A stretch of 64,000 bases of DNA from Lacrimispora saccharolytica. GTDB taxonomy: Bacteria; Bacillota; Clostridia; Lachnospirales; Lachnospiraceae. Both the position numbers and the translations under genes were made by a program. The notes beneath the pieces were generated by a model that was not told where the DNA came from, did no database searches, and saw nothing but the letters and a program-made list of their open reading frames with translations. Positions 32,237 to 41,263 of the stretch are shown piece after piece; position 1 is the stretch's first letter; the number at the start of each line of letters is the position of its first letter. Where the stretch lies: contig JACJJN010000015.1 of NCBI GenBank assembly GCA_016899975.1, forward strand, positions 1-64,000, read 5' to 3'.

Positions 32237-33460
32237 TTACAACACATACCAGTCCGCATTCGCCATCCGGCTGACACCCTCGCCTACCAGCAAATGATTG
32301 ATCAGGTCCATTCCATTGTCTGTATCTTTCTCATCTCCACTGTCACAGATCTTTGCGACATTTTTGGAAACCACTTCCACAGCGCTTTTCTGTTCCGACG
32401 TGCAGACAATTTTGGCACAATTGCGAAATTCCACATCAGAAAGAATCCTCTCACGGCTTACCTCCGGATCTACATACACGGAAGCACAGTTTCGAAATTG
32501 AATTCCCTCCGGTGTATCTTCCAATACCAGCAGATCCAGGGTAGCGTTCACTCTGTTTTTCAGGATTTTCCCTTTTTTCAAAATGATATTTTTATACTTC
32601 GCACGGATCTTCCGGAAGGCTTCCAGCTGTTTTTCTGTCATCAGAATGTCCTGTGTCACTTCCAGTCCTTCCAGCCGCGGCAGAAGTTCTGTACTTTCCG
32701 GCGTAAACTGTAAATCCCCGTCAATGTACAGACGGCTTCCATATCTGCAGAACAGTTCCTCTGTCAGTTCTGCGTTCCCCTGCACATAAGCATATCCAGC
32801 CGGAATTACCTGAAGATCTGTCTTTTCATTCACCAGAAGAATGGCATCTTCCAGTTTTTCCTCCGGAATAACCAGTGTCTTCGTGAGAAAATGTACGTCC
32901 TTCTCCGCTAAGCCTGCCACATCGAGCTCTGGATCTGTCAGAAGCACTTTTTCATGTGCATAATAATTCGCCCCTCTTCTGGCACGAAGTACAAAATATT
33001 TGTCCGGGACAAATACAGAGTCCAGAAGAATACTGTCGTCCGGATAACACTCCACAGCCCCGTTGGCATGAATGTTTCCCACGTAAGCCGTCATACTCTC
33101 CGGATAGCGGACGAGTCCGTTGGCAAAGATCCTGCAGTAATTCTCCATCGCGTGTTCACTTCCCGGATGAATCATCAGCGTTCCATTGACTACCATCACC
33201 GTCTTTTTCGGCGCAGAAGCATCTCCACTGATCTCACACGCGCCGTTGCGTACCACAAACTCGGTATCCTGCTCCAATTCCATCACCTGATCGACATTAT
33301 ACACAATGGGCAGACGGTTCAAAGCTTCCTTGCTCCGTTCATCTACAACCAGGACGTCTCCGTTGATGATAATTTTCTCATATTCTGCCAGTGTCTCCTC
33401 GTTTACCTTTCTGGCGTCACAAATGTCACAGTTAATAATAAATGTTTTCTTTTCTTCCAT
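32237..33460 (-). CDS. beta-repeat protein of unknown function, partner of an ECF sigma factor
   Basis: A 407-residue protein that I do not recognise. It contains recurring short units of the form hydrophobic-x-N/D-G-x-hydrophobic-x-hydrophobic: I-I-I-N-G-D-V-L-V-V, V-V-N-G-T-L-M-I, H-A-N-G-A-V-E-C, Y-V-Q-G-N-A-E-L, Y-I-D-G-D-L-Q-F. These are spaced by 20-60 residues and look like turns of a beta-helix or stacked beta structure, as in bactofilin-like polymers. There is no signal peptide or membrane segment. An early C-D-I-C-D motif is present. GGAGG precedes the ATG. It lies 56 bases after a sigma factor gene in the same orientation. Confidence 0.6.
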   Translation of the reverse strand: MEEKKTFIINCDICDARKVNEETLAEYEKIIINGDVLVVDERSKEALNRLPIVYNVDQVMELEQDTEFVVRNGACEISGDASAPKKTVMVVNGTLMIHPGSEHAMENYCRIFANGLVRYPESMTAYVGNIHANGAVECYPDDSILLDSVFVPDKYFVLRARRGANYYAHEKVLLTDPELDVAGLAEKDVHFLTKTLVIPEEKLEDAILLVNEKTDLQVIPAGYAYVQGNAELTEELFCRYGSRLYIDGDLQFTPESTELLPRLEGLEVTQDILMTEKQLEAFRKIRAKYKNIILKKGKILKNRVNATLDLLVLEDTPEGIQFRNCASVYVDPEVSRERILSDVEFRNCAKIVCTSEQKSAVEVVSKNVAKICDSGDEKDTDNGMDLINHLLVGEGVSRMANADWYVL

Positions 33461-33516
33461 GTTTCTTTCCTCCGTTTTCCTTAAAGCATGTTTGAATATT
33501 GCTTTCTTCCGGGCAA

Positions 33517-33972
33517 TTATCTCAAAAGTTCTCTCAGATGTTTCCTTGCCGAAAGCAGCTTGGACCGTACCGTTCCCTCTGGAAGTTCAAACATCTGTCC
33601 CAGTTCTCTGGAGTTATATCCCTGAAGATACCGCATCGTAAACAGCACCCCTTCTTCTCCGGGAAGCTGTTCCAGAAGCTGTGCCCAGTCGATCTCCGCA
33701 TAGACATTCCTGATCTCCGTCTGTTCCGGAACATTTTCCTGAGCCGTCTCGTAGGCGGAATGGCGTACACGGTCAAGATAGAGATTTTTCACCGTGCGGT
33801 ACAGCCATGCCCGTCTCTGATTTTCCCTGAGATGTTCCAGCAACTGGGAATTTATCAGCGCACGCAGGAATGCTTCCTGCACCAGATCGTCGGCAAGGCT
33901 TGCGTTCTGCGTCATTCCGCGGCACCATGCGGTCAGCTCCTTTTGATAGCTGTGATACAATTCTTCAATCAT
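33517..33972 (-). CDS. ECF-type RNA polymerase sigma factor
   Basis: A 151-residue sigma-70 family protein with region 2 (Y-H-S-Y-Q-K-E-L ... L-A-D-D-L-V-Q-E-A-F-L-R-A-L and W-L-Y-R-T-V-K-N-L-Y-L-D) and region 4 (L-P-G-E-E-G-V-L-F-T-M-R-Y-L-Q-G-Y-N-S-R-E-L-G-Q-M). It is compact, with no extra domain. No anti-sigma factor is adjacent; the following gene is the beta-repeat protein, which could be a target or a regulator. GGGAGGAG precedes the ATG. Its own promoter was not identified; a palindromic repeat lies upstream at 34065. Confidence 0.87.
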   Translation of the reverse strand: MIEELYHSYQKELTAWCRGMTQNASLADDLVQEAFLRALINSQLLEHLRENQRRAWLYRTVKNLYLDRVRHSAYETAQENVPEQTEIRNVYAEIDWAQLLEQLPGEEGVLFTMRYLQGYNSRELGQMFELPEGTVRSKLLSARKHLRELLR

Positions 33973-34064
33973 CGGTCTCCTCCCTGTTGTCCATTGGTGT
34001 ACGTTTTCTCCTGTTGTCTGCCGGCAGCAGAGTCTGCATTTCTGAACGACTGTGTTTCTGTCTG

Positions 34065-34092
34065 GTAACCGTTCATCCAGCTGAACTGTTAC
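34065..34092. repeat. dispersed palindromic repeat, copy 3
   Basis: GTAACCGTTCATC-CA-GCTGAACTGTTAC, with two arm mismatches, in the 247-base gap between the sigma factor start and the ABC permease end. Confidence 0.65.
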
Positions 34093-34219
34093 TCTGTCTG
34101 TTCAGATTTCCGGATGTTTTATCTGCTTTCATCTATATAACGTTTGAAAACCGCAAAGTGTTGAGAAAAAACAAAAAGAAAAGTAATTTATATTTTTCTT
34201 CCTTTTCGGCAATCATCCC

Positions 34220-35344
34220 TTATGCCGCCTGATGCCTCCGGAAGCCTCTCCCTGCCAGCGGAAGCAGGATCAGCGCCAGTACCGCATACAGAACAGTCCT
34301 CACTGCAAACGCATCCAAGACCACCGGTCCAAACTGATATGAAAGATACGATCCGAAGTTCGGCACAAGGTACGGGCTTTTCATCCTGGCTGACAGGAAA
34401 AGCGTCACGCCGATCATTGCGAGCAGTACCAGATAAATGACTCCCAAATTGATCAGGGTTCCTTCCAGGAAAGTAAGGGGATACGGAACCGTGGTTCCGT
34501 TGATCTGCAGGGGAAGATTCCAGCCATCAGTTCCAAATGCTGCAAGAGGCAGACCGAAGGCAAGGAGCACATGGAGTGTGAATGCCAATACTCCGAAAAA
34601 AAGCGCAGCCAGAATTTTCGCCGTGGTCAGCTTGGTCTTCCCATATTTGCCGGACAAAAGGACCGCGTCCGTACCCGCCTGATATTCCCCGGAGAAAACA
34701 GGCGCGATCACGATACAGACTGCCAAAACCGCGAACATCAGAAGTTCAAAGGCGGAAATGATCACTTCCCATCCTTCATAATATCCGTATTGAAACGGCT
34801 CTTCCACTTTGCTGTTCAGATTCCTCCAATAGTCTTTTTCTGCTTCCGACAATTCTTTGGAAGAGTCATTCAGTATCTTTTCGATTTTATCCTGTCTTGC
34901 CTGATAGAAATCCGTCCCGTCAGAAACATCCAGATCCGTAAGCGCAGAATAGCCAGCGCTTACATTGGGGTCTGCGTAGTTTCCCGCGATCAGATCCAGC
35001 AGACTTTCCCTCGGAGCGATACCGTTCCAGTATGCATCCTCAATTAAGAACTGCTCGTTTCCATCATACCCTACGTTCTCAGGATCTTCAAACAGTTCCT
35101 GCACTTCCCGGATTGTTTTGGTGACATACTCGTTGGTCAGGGGAACGGAAATTTCCGTATACTGCTCTTTTTCATATTGAATGCCCGCAAGTCCCTGGAG
35201 AACCCCGTCCTGATTGTAAGTCTGAAACTGCAGCACCGGCAGTCCAAAGAAAAAGGCCGTGATCAGCAGACTCGCCGCCATGACAATCAAAGTAGATTTT
35301 TTTCGCAGGATTTTCAGAAATTCATACTTGATCAAAGTTTTCAT
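34220..35344 (-). CDS. ABC transporter permease (ABC-2 type), possibly shortened near the C-terminus
   Basis: A 374-residue ABC-2 permease. One membrane segment lies at residues ~18-38, a long extracytoplasmic part of about 150 residues follows (with S-G-Y-S-A-L-T-D-L-D-V-S-D-G), and then a set of membrane segments from about residue 200. Near the end the text runs S-A-R-M-K-S-P-Y-L-V straight into P-N-F-G-S-Y-L-S-Y-Q-F-G, where I would expect about 40 residues including a membrane helix, so an in-frame deletion is suspected. The start at 35344 overlaps the ATPase gene by 23 bases. It pairs with that ATPase as an exporter of unknown substrate. Confidence 0.75.
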   Translation of the reverse strand: MKTLIKYEFLKILRKKSTLIVMAASLLITAFFFGLPVLQFQTYNQDGVLQGLAGIQYEKEQYTEISVPLTNEYVTKTIREVQELFEDPENVGYDGNEQFLIEDAYWNGIAPRESLLDLIAGNYADPNVSAGYSALTDLDVSDGTDFYQARQDKIEKILNDSSKELSEAEKDYWRNLNSKVEEPFQYGYYEGWEVIISAFELLMFAVLAVCIVIAPVFSGEYQAGTDAVLLSGKYGKTKLTTAKILAALFFGVLAFTLHVLLAFGLPLAAFGTDGWNLPLQINGTTVPYPLTFLEGTLINLGVIYLVLLAMIGVTLFLSARMKSPYLVPNFGSYLSYQFGPVVLDAFAVRTVLYAVLALILLPLAGRGFRRHQAA

Positions 35345-36230
35345 CCTTTTCTCTCCTTTCTCCCTGCACCTCTTCACCAAAATGGTACAGGAAAAGATCT
35401 TCCAGGCTTGGTTCCACCGCACGGGCATCCGGCGCGGGTGCAGTATCCTCTACCATGCGCAAACGAACCTGATTTCCTTCGTGGTGTAAATTGACAACGC
35501 GAAGATTCCTGCTGTATCTGTCGGCTTCCCGGTCATCCACAAGCACCTCCCATACTTTTCCCCGGATACTGTCCGTGACTTCTTCCATCGATCCCTGAAG
35601 CAAAATTTTGCCCTGTTTCATCATCAGGATCGTATCCGCAATGTAAGAAATATCCGAAACGATATGGGTGGACAGGATCACGATTTTGTCCCTGGCAAAG
35701 CCGGAGATAATATTTCGAAAACGTACCCGCTCTTTCGGATCCAGTCCCGTGGTCGGCTCATCCAGGATCAGAATGTCCGGAGCATTCAGCTCTGCCTGCG
35801 CGATTCCCAGGCGCTGCTTCATGCCGCCGGAATAGGATTTGATTTTTTTGTCTGCCGCATCACGCAGATTTACCAGTTCCAGTAATTCCTCTGTCCGGGC
35901 TTTTGCGGCTTTTTTCTCCATCCCTTTTACCGCCGCCATATAGAGCATAAACTCGCGGGCCGTGAAATCGGGATAAAATCCAAAGTCCTGCGGCATATAA
36001 CCCAAATGGGTGTAATACTGTTCTCCCAGTTCCTGCATGGTCTTTCCATCCAGCCGGATGCTTCCGGAAGTGGGCTTCAAAACACCGCAGATCATACGCA
36101 TCAACGTGGTTTTTCCCGCTCCATTGGCGCCAAGCAGACCGTACACTCCGGGCTCCAAATGAACACTCACCTGATCCACCGCCGCCTTTATTCCATATTG
36201 TTTACACAAGCGCTGTAATTGCAGTTCCAT
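35322..36230 (-). CDS. ABC transporter ATP-binding protein
   Basis: A 302-residue ATPase with Walker A G-A-N-G-A-G-K-T-T (residues 34-42), Q loop M-P-Q-D-F-G, signature Y-S-G-G-M-K-Q-R, Walker B I-L-I-L-D-E-P-T-T-G-L-D and H loop S-T-H-I-V-S-D. The C-terminal ~80 residues form an accessory domain. It is the energy subunit for the overlapping permease. AGGAGG precedes the ATG. It lies downstream of a two-component system remnant, which suggests the exporter was once controlled by it, as in peptide-antibiotic resistance modules. Confidence 0.88.
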   Translation of the reverse strand: MELQLQRLCKQYGIKAAVDQVSVHLEPGVYGLLGANGAGKTTLMRMICGVLKPTSGSIRLDGKTMQELGEQYYTHLGYMPQDFGFYPDFTAREFMLYMAAVKGMEKKAAKARTEELLELVNLRDAADKKIKSYSGGMKQRLGIAQAELNAPDILILDEPTTGLDPKERVRFRNIISGFARDKIVILSTHIVSDISYIADTILMMKQGKILLQGSMEEVTDSIRGKVWEVLVDDREADRYSRNLRVVNLHHEGNQVRLRMVEDTAPAPDARAVEPSLEDLFLYHFGEEVQGERREKDENFDQV

Positions 36231-36275
36231 ACAACCCCTCCTGTTCCTTATGATTCGATCAAACTGAAAAATGGA

Positions 36276-36300
36276 TGATCTATGGTTATATCATAGATCA
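36276..36300. promoter_or_regulatory. inverted repeat upstream of the ABC transporter
   Basis: TGATCTATG and CATAGATCA are nine-bp arms around seven bases, 46 bases before the ATPase start. It is a candidate operator for the transporter operon. Confidence 0.4.
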
Positions 36301-36339
36301 CCCACCTTAGGTCTGACTTTTCCGTATCTTAAGTTATCC

Positions 36340-36990
36340 TTAATTTCCAGGAAGGCGGATGGTAAATTCCGTACCCTCGCCCACTCTGCTCTTCACCGCG
36401 ATTTCTCCGCCATGCAAAGAAACAATCTGCTTTGCGATCGCAAGTCCCAGGCCGCTGCCCTCGAGCTTTTCTTTTGTATTTGTCCCCCGGTAATACCGGG
36501 TAAACAATTTTGCCTGCTCTTCCTCGCTGATGCCTTTGCCATCATCCCGGACCGAAATACATACGCTGTTTCCCGTATCTTCCCAGACAGATACTGTTAC
36601 TTTCGTGTCCGGCGGGTTATGCACAAGGGCATTGATCAGCTTTTCCGTGTGTTCTGCGTTTTTCAGGATCAGAGAACCATATTCCCGAACCGTCTGCGGT
36701 TCGCCCGCGGTCCCGTCCGCAAGCAGCTCCGCATATCCCTTGATCGGAGAAAGCGGCGTTTTCAGATCATGGGTAATGTTTGCGATCCATTCCCGGCGTG
36801 TGCGTTCTGTTTCCTCTTTCATCCGGTCACTGCGCCGGATTTCCGCGTCCATTTGATTCAGCGCCGCATAGATACTGCGGAATACTCCTTTTTCCGGAAG
36901 CTTCTGAAATCCCTCGATTTTTAATGCCTTTTCGAGTAATTCCGAAATATCCGGCTCATCGTCAACAATCATGATCTTATATTTGTTCAC
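36340..36990 (-). pseudogene. fused remnant of a VanR/VanS-like two-component system
   Basis: A 216-codon open frame joins two proteins. Residues ~1-28 are the start of a response regulator receiver domain (K-I-M-I-V-D-D-E-P-D-I-S-E-L-L-E). From residue 29 it is the cytoplasmic part of a histidine kinase: HAMP-like linker, H box I-T-H-D-L-K-T-P-L-S, then directly N-A-L-V-H-N-P-P-D-T and the G boxes (D-D-G-K-G-I-S, G-S-G-L-G-L-A-I). The rest of the regulator, the kinase membrane domains and about 70 residues between the H box helix and the N box are missing. Both junctions happen to be in frame. The start is GTG behind AAAGGA. A normal sensor function is impossible; residual kinase activity cannot be excluded. 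Confidence 0.8.
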
Positions 36991-37013
36991 TGTATCCCGT
37001 CCTTTCAAGCGTC

Positions 37014-37904
37014 TCAATCGCTTCCTGTTCCGCCCATTCTTCCGGTCAGACGTTTCTTTCGGAAATCACTGGGCGAACAATGTCTCAGCGCCTTAAAAGT
37101 GCGGTTGAACGCGCTCAGAGAGCTGAACCCTGAATTCATCGCCACATCCGTGATGCTCATTTCCTTGTTGTACAGCAATTCCTCTGCCCGCTTGACACGT
37201 TTGGAGTTCAGATATTCATAAAAGGTCATGTTCATATACTGCTTGAACACTCTGGTGAAATGGAACTTGGAAAATCCGCTGACAGAAGCCACTTCCTCCA
37301 GGGTGAGATTCTCCATGTATTTCTGATTAATATAGGTACAGGCACTCATCACCGCCTCGATATATTCCTGCTGTTTCGTGTCCGACTGGTGCTTGTCCTT
37401 GTGCTCGTCACTGTATACCTCAAAACGCCCAAGACCTACGTACATTTCAATCAGACAGGCATAAATGGACGCCTCACGGAATGTACTGTTTCCGTCATAT
37501 TCTTTGATGATCCGGTTTAATCTTTCTCTCAGGTACTGATACAGTTCTGTATTCTCCTGCTGTTTCAGAAAGATTGCCGGCGGCATCATAAAGAGAAGCG
37601 TCTCCATTTCCTTCAGATTGTACAGGAGTGCGGGATCAAACTGCAGAATCATACGCTCTCCCCGGGGAGGCGCCTGCAGCGCATGAATCACACCGGAGTT
37701 TATGATAATGATATCCCCGGTTTCCAGATCATACCACTGTTCTCCAATCCCGACCCGGTAAGTATCTTCCACCGGCATAATAATTTCAATCCCTACATGC
37801 CAGTGCTCCGGATAATCCTCATAATCAACGTTGTGATACAGGCGAAGCCCGAGGGAATTTCCGTAATTGATGGTTTCATGCATTCCGTTTAGTATTTCAA
37901 TCAT
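37014..37904 (-). CDS. AraC family regulator with N-terminal cupin sensor domain
   Basis: A 296-residue regulator. The N-terminal cupin carries H-W-H-V-G-I-E-I near residue 35 and the G-D-I-I-I-I-N-S-G-V-I-H-A block. The C-terminal AraC helix-turn-helix pair runs from I-N-Q-K-Y-M-E-N-L-T-L-E-E-V-A to F-N-R-T-F-K-A. Such proteins sense sugars or small metabolites. AGAGGAG precedes the ATG at 37904. It lies between the two-component remnant and the xylulokinase operon, on the same strand as both, and could govern carbohydrate genes nearby. Confidence 0.87.
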   Translation of the reverse strand: MIEILNGMHETINYGNSLGLRLYHNVDYEDYPEHWHVGIEIIMPVEDTYRVGIGEQWYDLETGDIIIINSGVIHALQAPPRGERMILQFDPALLYNLKEMETLLFMMPPAIFLKQQENTELYQYLRERLNRIIKEYDGNSTFREASIYACLIEMYVGLGRFEVYSDEHKDKHQSDTKQQEYIEAVMSACTYINQKYMENLTLEEVASVSGFSKFHFTRVFKQYMNMTFYEYLNSKRVKRAEELLYNKEMSITDVAMNSGFSSLSAFNRTFKALRHCSPSDFRKKRLTGRMGGTGSD

Positions 37905-38129
37905 CGCAAATATCACTCCTCTGATTTTCCGTCACCCATCCACAGGCAGATTCCCCATCGGATAGAATGCGTTATTATTATATCCAATTCATAATTGTCC
38001 GTCAACAAGCGCCCTTCCCGACGGCTGTAAAAACAGAAAACAGCCCCGGGCAGTGGAGGTGTGTGTACCGGGACCATCTGCCTTTGGGCTGCTTTCGTCC
38101 GCCTTGGATTCTGTATGATACCCGCCTCT

Positions 38130-39599
38130 TTACAGCAGTTCGCTGAACAGATCTTTCACTGTCGGGTAAATTTTCGCAAATTTGCGGTATTTCTCTTCAT
38201 ATTTTGCCACCAGTTCCGGTTCCGGTTCGATGGTCTCAGTCACTTTCACGATCTTCGCCGCAGCATCCTCCACAGACGCAAATTCTCCGTTGGCAACCGC
38301 CGCCAGCATCGCTCCGCCCATCGCCGGGCCTTCCTCAGATTCAATGCTGTCCACTTTGATGTTCAGGATGTTGGCGATCATCTTCTTCCACAGCGGGCTC
38401 TTTGCTCCGCCGCCGCAGATCTTGGTGCGCTCGATCTGGATACCCAGAGATTTCGCCACCTCGAAGGAATCACGGATTGCGAAAGCAACGCCTTCCAGAA
38501 CCGCCTGGGTCATATCCGCACGGCTGGTGTCCATCGTCAGGCCGATAAAGGTTCCGCGGGCATTTGGATTGTTGTGCGGAGAACGCTCTCCCATCAGATA
38601 CGGCAGGAAGAACACGTTGTTCTCGCCAAGCTTCTCAATCTTCGCCTGCTCTGCGGAATAATCCTTCGTGCCGATGATCTCGTCCATCCACCATTTGTTG
38701 CAGGAAGCGGCGCTCAGCATACATCCCATCAGATGATAATGTCCGTCTGCATGAGCAAATGCATGGAGGGCATTGTTGCTGTCCACACCGAAATTCTCGC
38801 TGGAGATAAAGATCGTTCCGCTGGTTCCCAGGGAAACATTGCACATTCCGTCGCCGACCGTTCCGGTTCCTACTGCGGCTGCAGCGTTGTCTCCTGCTCC
38901 GGCTACTACTTTACAGCTCTCCGACAGTCCCAGCTCTGCTGCTACCTCCGGTTTCAGAGTTCCCACGACTTCATAGCTTTCATACAGTTTTGCCAGCTGC
39001 TCTTCTCTGATTCCGCAGATTTCCATCATCTCTTTGGACCAGCATTTATGCTCCACATCCAGCAGAAGCATTCCGGACGCATCGGAGTAATCGGTGCAGA
39101 AAGATCCGGACAGCTTGTATGCCAGATAATCCTTCGGCAGCATGATCTTGCAGATCTTCGCAAAATTCTCCGGCTCGTTTTCCTTCACCCAGAGGATCTT
39201 CGGAGCGGTAAAACCTGCAAACGCAATATTTGCCGTATACTGGGACAGTTTGTCTTTTCCGATCTCATTGTTCAGGTAATCGGTCTGCTTCTGGGTACGG
39301 CCGTCGTTCCACAGGATCGCCGGACGGATCACATGGTCTTCGCTGTCCAGAATCACCAGTCCGTGCATCTGTCCGCCGAAGCTGATGCCTGCCACCTGAG
39401 ACTTGTCAAAGCCTTCGGTCAGTTCCTTGATACCTTCTTTGCTCTGCTCCCACCAGTCTTCCGGTTTCTGCTCCGACCAGCCCGGATGCGGGAAAGAAAG
39501 CGGATATTCGCGGGATACAATATTCATGATTTTTCCGGAACCGTCCATTAACAGCAGTTTAACCGCTGAGGTTCCAAGATCGACACCGATATAATACAT
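38130..39599 (-). CDS. xylB: xylulokinase
   Basis: A 489-residue FGGY kinase. It begins Y-Y-I-G-V-D-L-G-T-S-A-V-K and has the xylulokinase-specific G-G-Q-M-H-G-L-V near residue 78, the conserved D in L-W-N-D-G-R-T, the ATP-site G-T-S-G-T and the C-terminal G-G-G-A-K-S-P-L-W. It phosphorylates D-xylulose, feeding the pentose phosphate pathway, and is the natural sink for xylose from the xylan locus. AAAGGAG precedes the ATG. It is the last gene of the DUF4867 - isomerase - kinase operon. Confidence 0.93.
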   Translation of the reverse strand: MYYIGVDLGTSAVKLLLMDGSGKIMNIVSREYPLSFPHPGWSEQKPEDWWEQSKEGIKELTEGFDKSQVAGISFGGQMHGLVILDSEDHVIRPAILWNDGRTQKQTDYLNNEIGKDKLSQYTANIAFAGFTAPKILWVKENEPENFAKICKIMLPKDYLAYKLSGSFCTDYSDASGMLLLDVEHKCWSKEMMEICGIREEQLAKLYESYEVVGTLKPEVAAELGLSESCKVVAGAGDNAAAAVGTGTVGDGMCNVSLGTSGTIFISSENFGVDSNNALHAFAHADGHYHLMGCMLSAASCNKWWMDEIIGTKDYSAEQAKIEKLGENNVFFLPYLMGERSPHNNPNARGTFIGLTMDTSRADMTQAVLEGVAFAIRDSFEVAKSLGIQIERTKICGGGAKSPLWKKMIANILNIKVDSIESEEGPAMGGAMLAAVANGEFASVEDAAAKIVKVTETIEPEPELVAKYEEKYRKFAKIYPTVKDLFSELL

Positions 39600-39629
39600 G
39601 TCAGAACTCCTTTCCATTCGCACAGAAAA

Positions 39630-39681
39630 GGCGGATGCTGCCCTGGGGCAGGCAGTCCCTGCCGCAGATGCCGCATCCGCC
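39630..39681 (-). terminator. intra-operon hairpin between isomerase and xylB
   Basis: GGCGGATGC and GCATCCGCC pair around an inner CTGCC/GGCAG stem, 42 bases after the isomerase stop. On the minus strand it is followed by TTTTCTGTG. It may attenuate, end some transcripts or protect the upstream mRNA from decay. Confidence 0.55.
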
Positions 39682-39723
39682 CCTGCTTTTCTTTTTATCT
39701 TTTCACAGAATTCCAGTCAGGAC

Positions 39724-41190
39724 TTATGCCCACGGATTCTCTGTCGGGTAACGTACGCCCTTCGGCTGATTGTATCCGATGCTGTTTACATCAACACCCA
39801 GCATCTTGAATACTTCGAACATTTCTTTTCCGAAGTGTCCGAATGCTACGGCGCCGTGATGCGGATAGTTGCCCTCTACCAGAACGTGACGGTAGAATCT
39901 GCCCATCTCCGGAATTGCGAAGATACCAATGCCTCCGAAGGATTTTGTCGCTACCGGAAGAACTTCACCCTGTGCGATGTAAGCAACCAGTTTTGCGTCG
40001 GATGTGCTCTGCAGACGGTAGAATGTGATGTCTCCAGGTACGATATCTCCTTCCAGAGTTCCCTGTGTTACCTCTTCCGGCAGATTTCTTGCCATGATGA
40101 ACTGATATTTCATCTCACAGAAGGACAGTTTGCAGGACGGAGTATTTCCGCAGTGGAAGCCCATGAAAGTATCATTGAACTGATAATCATATTTTCCTTT
40201 GATCTCAGACTCATACATATCTCTCGGTACGGTATTGTTGATATCCAGCAGAGTAACTGCATCTTTGGATACAACGCTTCCGATAAACTCAGACAGTGCG
40301 CCGTAGATATCCACCTCACAGGATACCGGGATTCCTCTTCCAGTCAGACGGCTGTTGACATAGCACGGTACAAATCCGAACTGTGTCTGGAATGCCGGCC
40401 AGCATTTTCCTGCGATCGCAACGTATTTGCGGGAGCCCTTGTGAGCCTCTACCCAGTCTAACAGAGTGATCTCATACTGAGCCAGTTTCTCCAGGACTTC
40501 CGGCTTCTTGTTGCCTTCACCCAGTTCTTTTTCCATATCCTTTACAACTTCCGGAATACGCTCGTCGCCTGCATGGTTGTTGAATGCTTCGAACAAGTCA
40601 AGCTCAGAGTTTTCCTCGATCTCAACACCCAGGTTGTACAGCTGTTTGATCGGAGCGTTGCATGCCAGGAAGTCCTGCGGACGCGGTCCAAAGCTGATGA
40701 TCTTCAGGTTGCGTACGCCTACGACTGCGCTTGCGATGGTCTTGAACTCTTTGATCATCTCTGCTACTTCCTGTGCGTTTCCAAGAGGATACTCAGGAAT
40801 ATATGCATGCAGGTTGCGCAGTTTCAGGTTGTAGCTTGCGTTCAGCATTCCGCAGTAAGCGTCTCCACGTCCGCCTACCAGGTTGTCGCCGGTTTCCTCA
40901 GCGGCAGCTACGATCATGCACGGTCCGTCGAAGTATTTTACCAGCAGAGTTTCTGCGGTCTCCGGTCCGAAGTTTCCAAGGTAAACAACCAGAGCGTCGC
41001 ATCCCGCTTCGTTTACTTCAGCCAGAGCTTTCATCATATCTTTTTCGCTCTCTACTACGGTAGGACATTCGTAGATTTCTCCGTCGTATGCAGCTACGAC
41101 AGCTTTTCTTCTGTTCTCGGACAGAGTCATCGGAAAGCAGTCACGGCTTACTGCAACGATTCCCAGTTTGATTTCAGGCATGTTGATCAT
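39724..41190 (-). CDS. L-fucose/L-arabinose isomerase family protein (pentose isomerase candidate)
   Basis: A 488-residue protein with the fold of the FucI/AraA family. The first ~150 residues are Rossmann-like (G-I-V-A-V-S-R-D ... L-V-V-Y-L-G-N-F-G-P-E). The active-site glutamate lies in C-E-V-D-I-Y-G-A-L, the metal aspartate in L-L-D-I-N-N and a C-terminal His pair in Y-P-H-H-G-A. It is shorter than true FucI (~590). The family interconverts aldoses and ketoses using a divalent metal. In an operon with xylulokinase it may make xylulose or ribulose from xylose, lyxose or arabinose; the substrate is not settled. No xylA homolog is in the window. GGAGG precedes the ATG. Confidence 0.8.
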   Translation of the reverse strand: MINMPEIKLGIVAVSRDCFPMTLSENRRKAVVAAYDGEIYECPTVVESEKDMMKALAEVNEAGCDALVVYLGNFGPETAETLLVKYFDGPCMIVAAAEETGDNLVGGRGDAYCGMLNASYNLKLRNLHAYIPEYPLGNAQEVAEMIKEFKTIASAVVGVRNLKIISFGPRPQDFLACNAPIKQLYNLGVEIEENSELDLFEAFNNHAGDERIPEVVKDMEKELGEGNKKPEVLEKLAQYEITLLDWVEAHKGSRKYVAIAGKCWPAFQTQFGFVPCYVNSRLTGRGIPVSCEVDIYGALSEFIGSVVSKDAVTLLDINNTVPRDMYESEIKGKYDYQFNDTFMGFHCGNTPSCKLSFCEMKYQFIMARNLPEEVTQGTLEGDIVPGDITFYRLQSTSDAKLVAYIAQGEVLPVATKSFGGIGIFAIPEMGRFYRHVLVEGNYPHHGAVAFGHFGKEMFEVFKMLGVDVNSIGYNQPKGVRYPTENPWA

Positions 41191-41263
41191 GATTTCATTC
41201 CTCCATTGTTATGTATTTTTGATTGCATCGGGTTCCTTTTCGGATGTTCCCCGTTGGTTCCGG

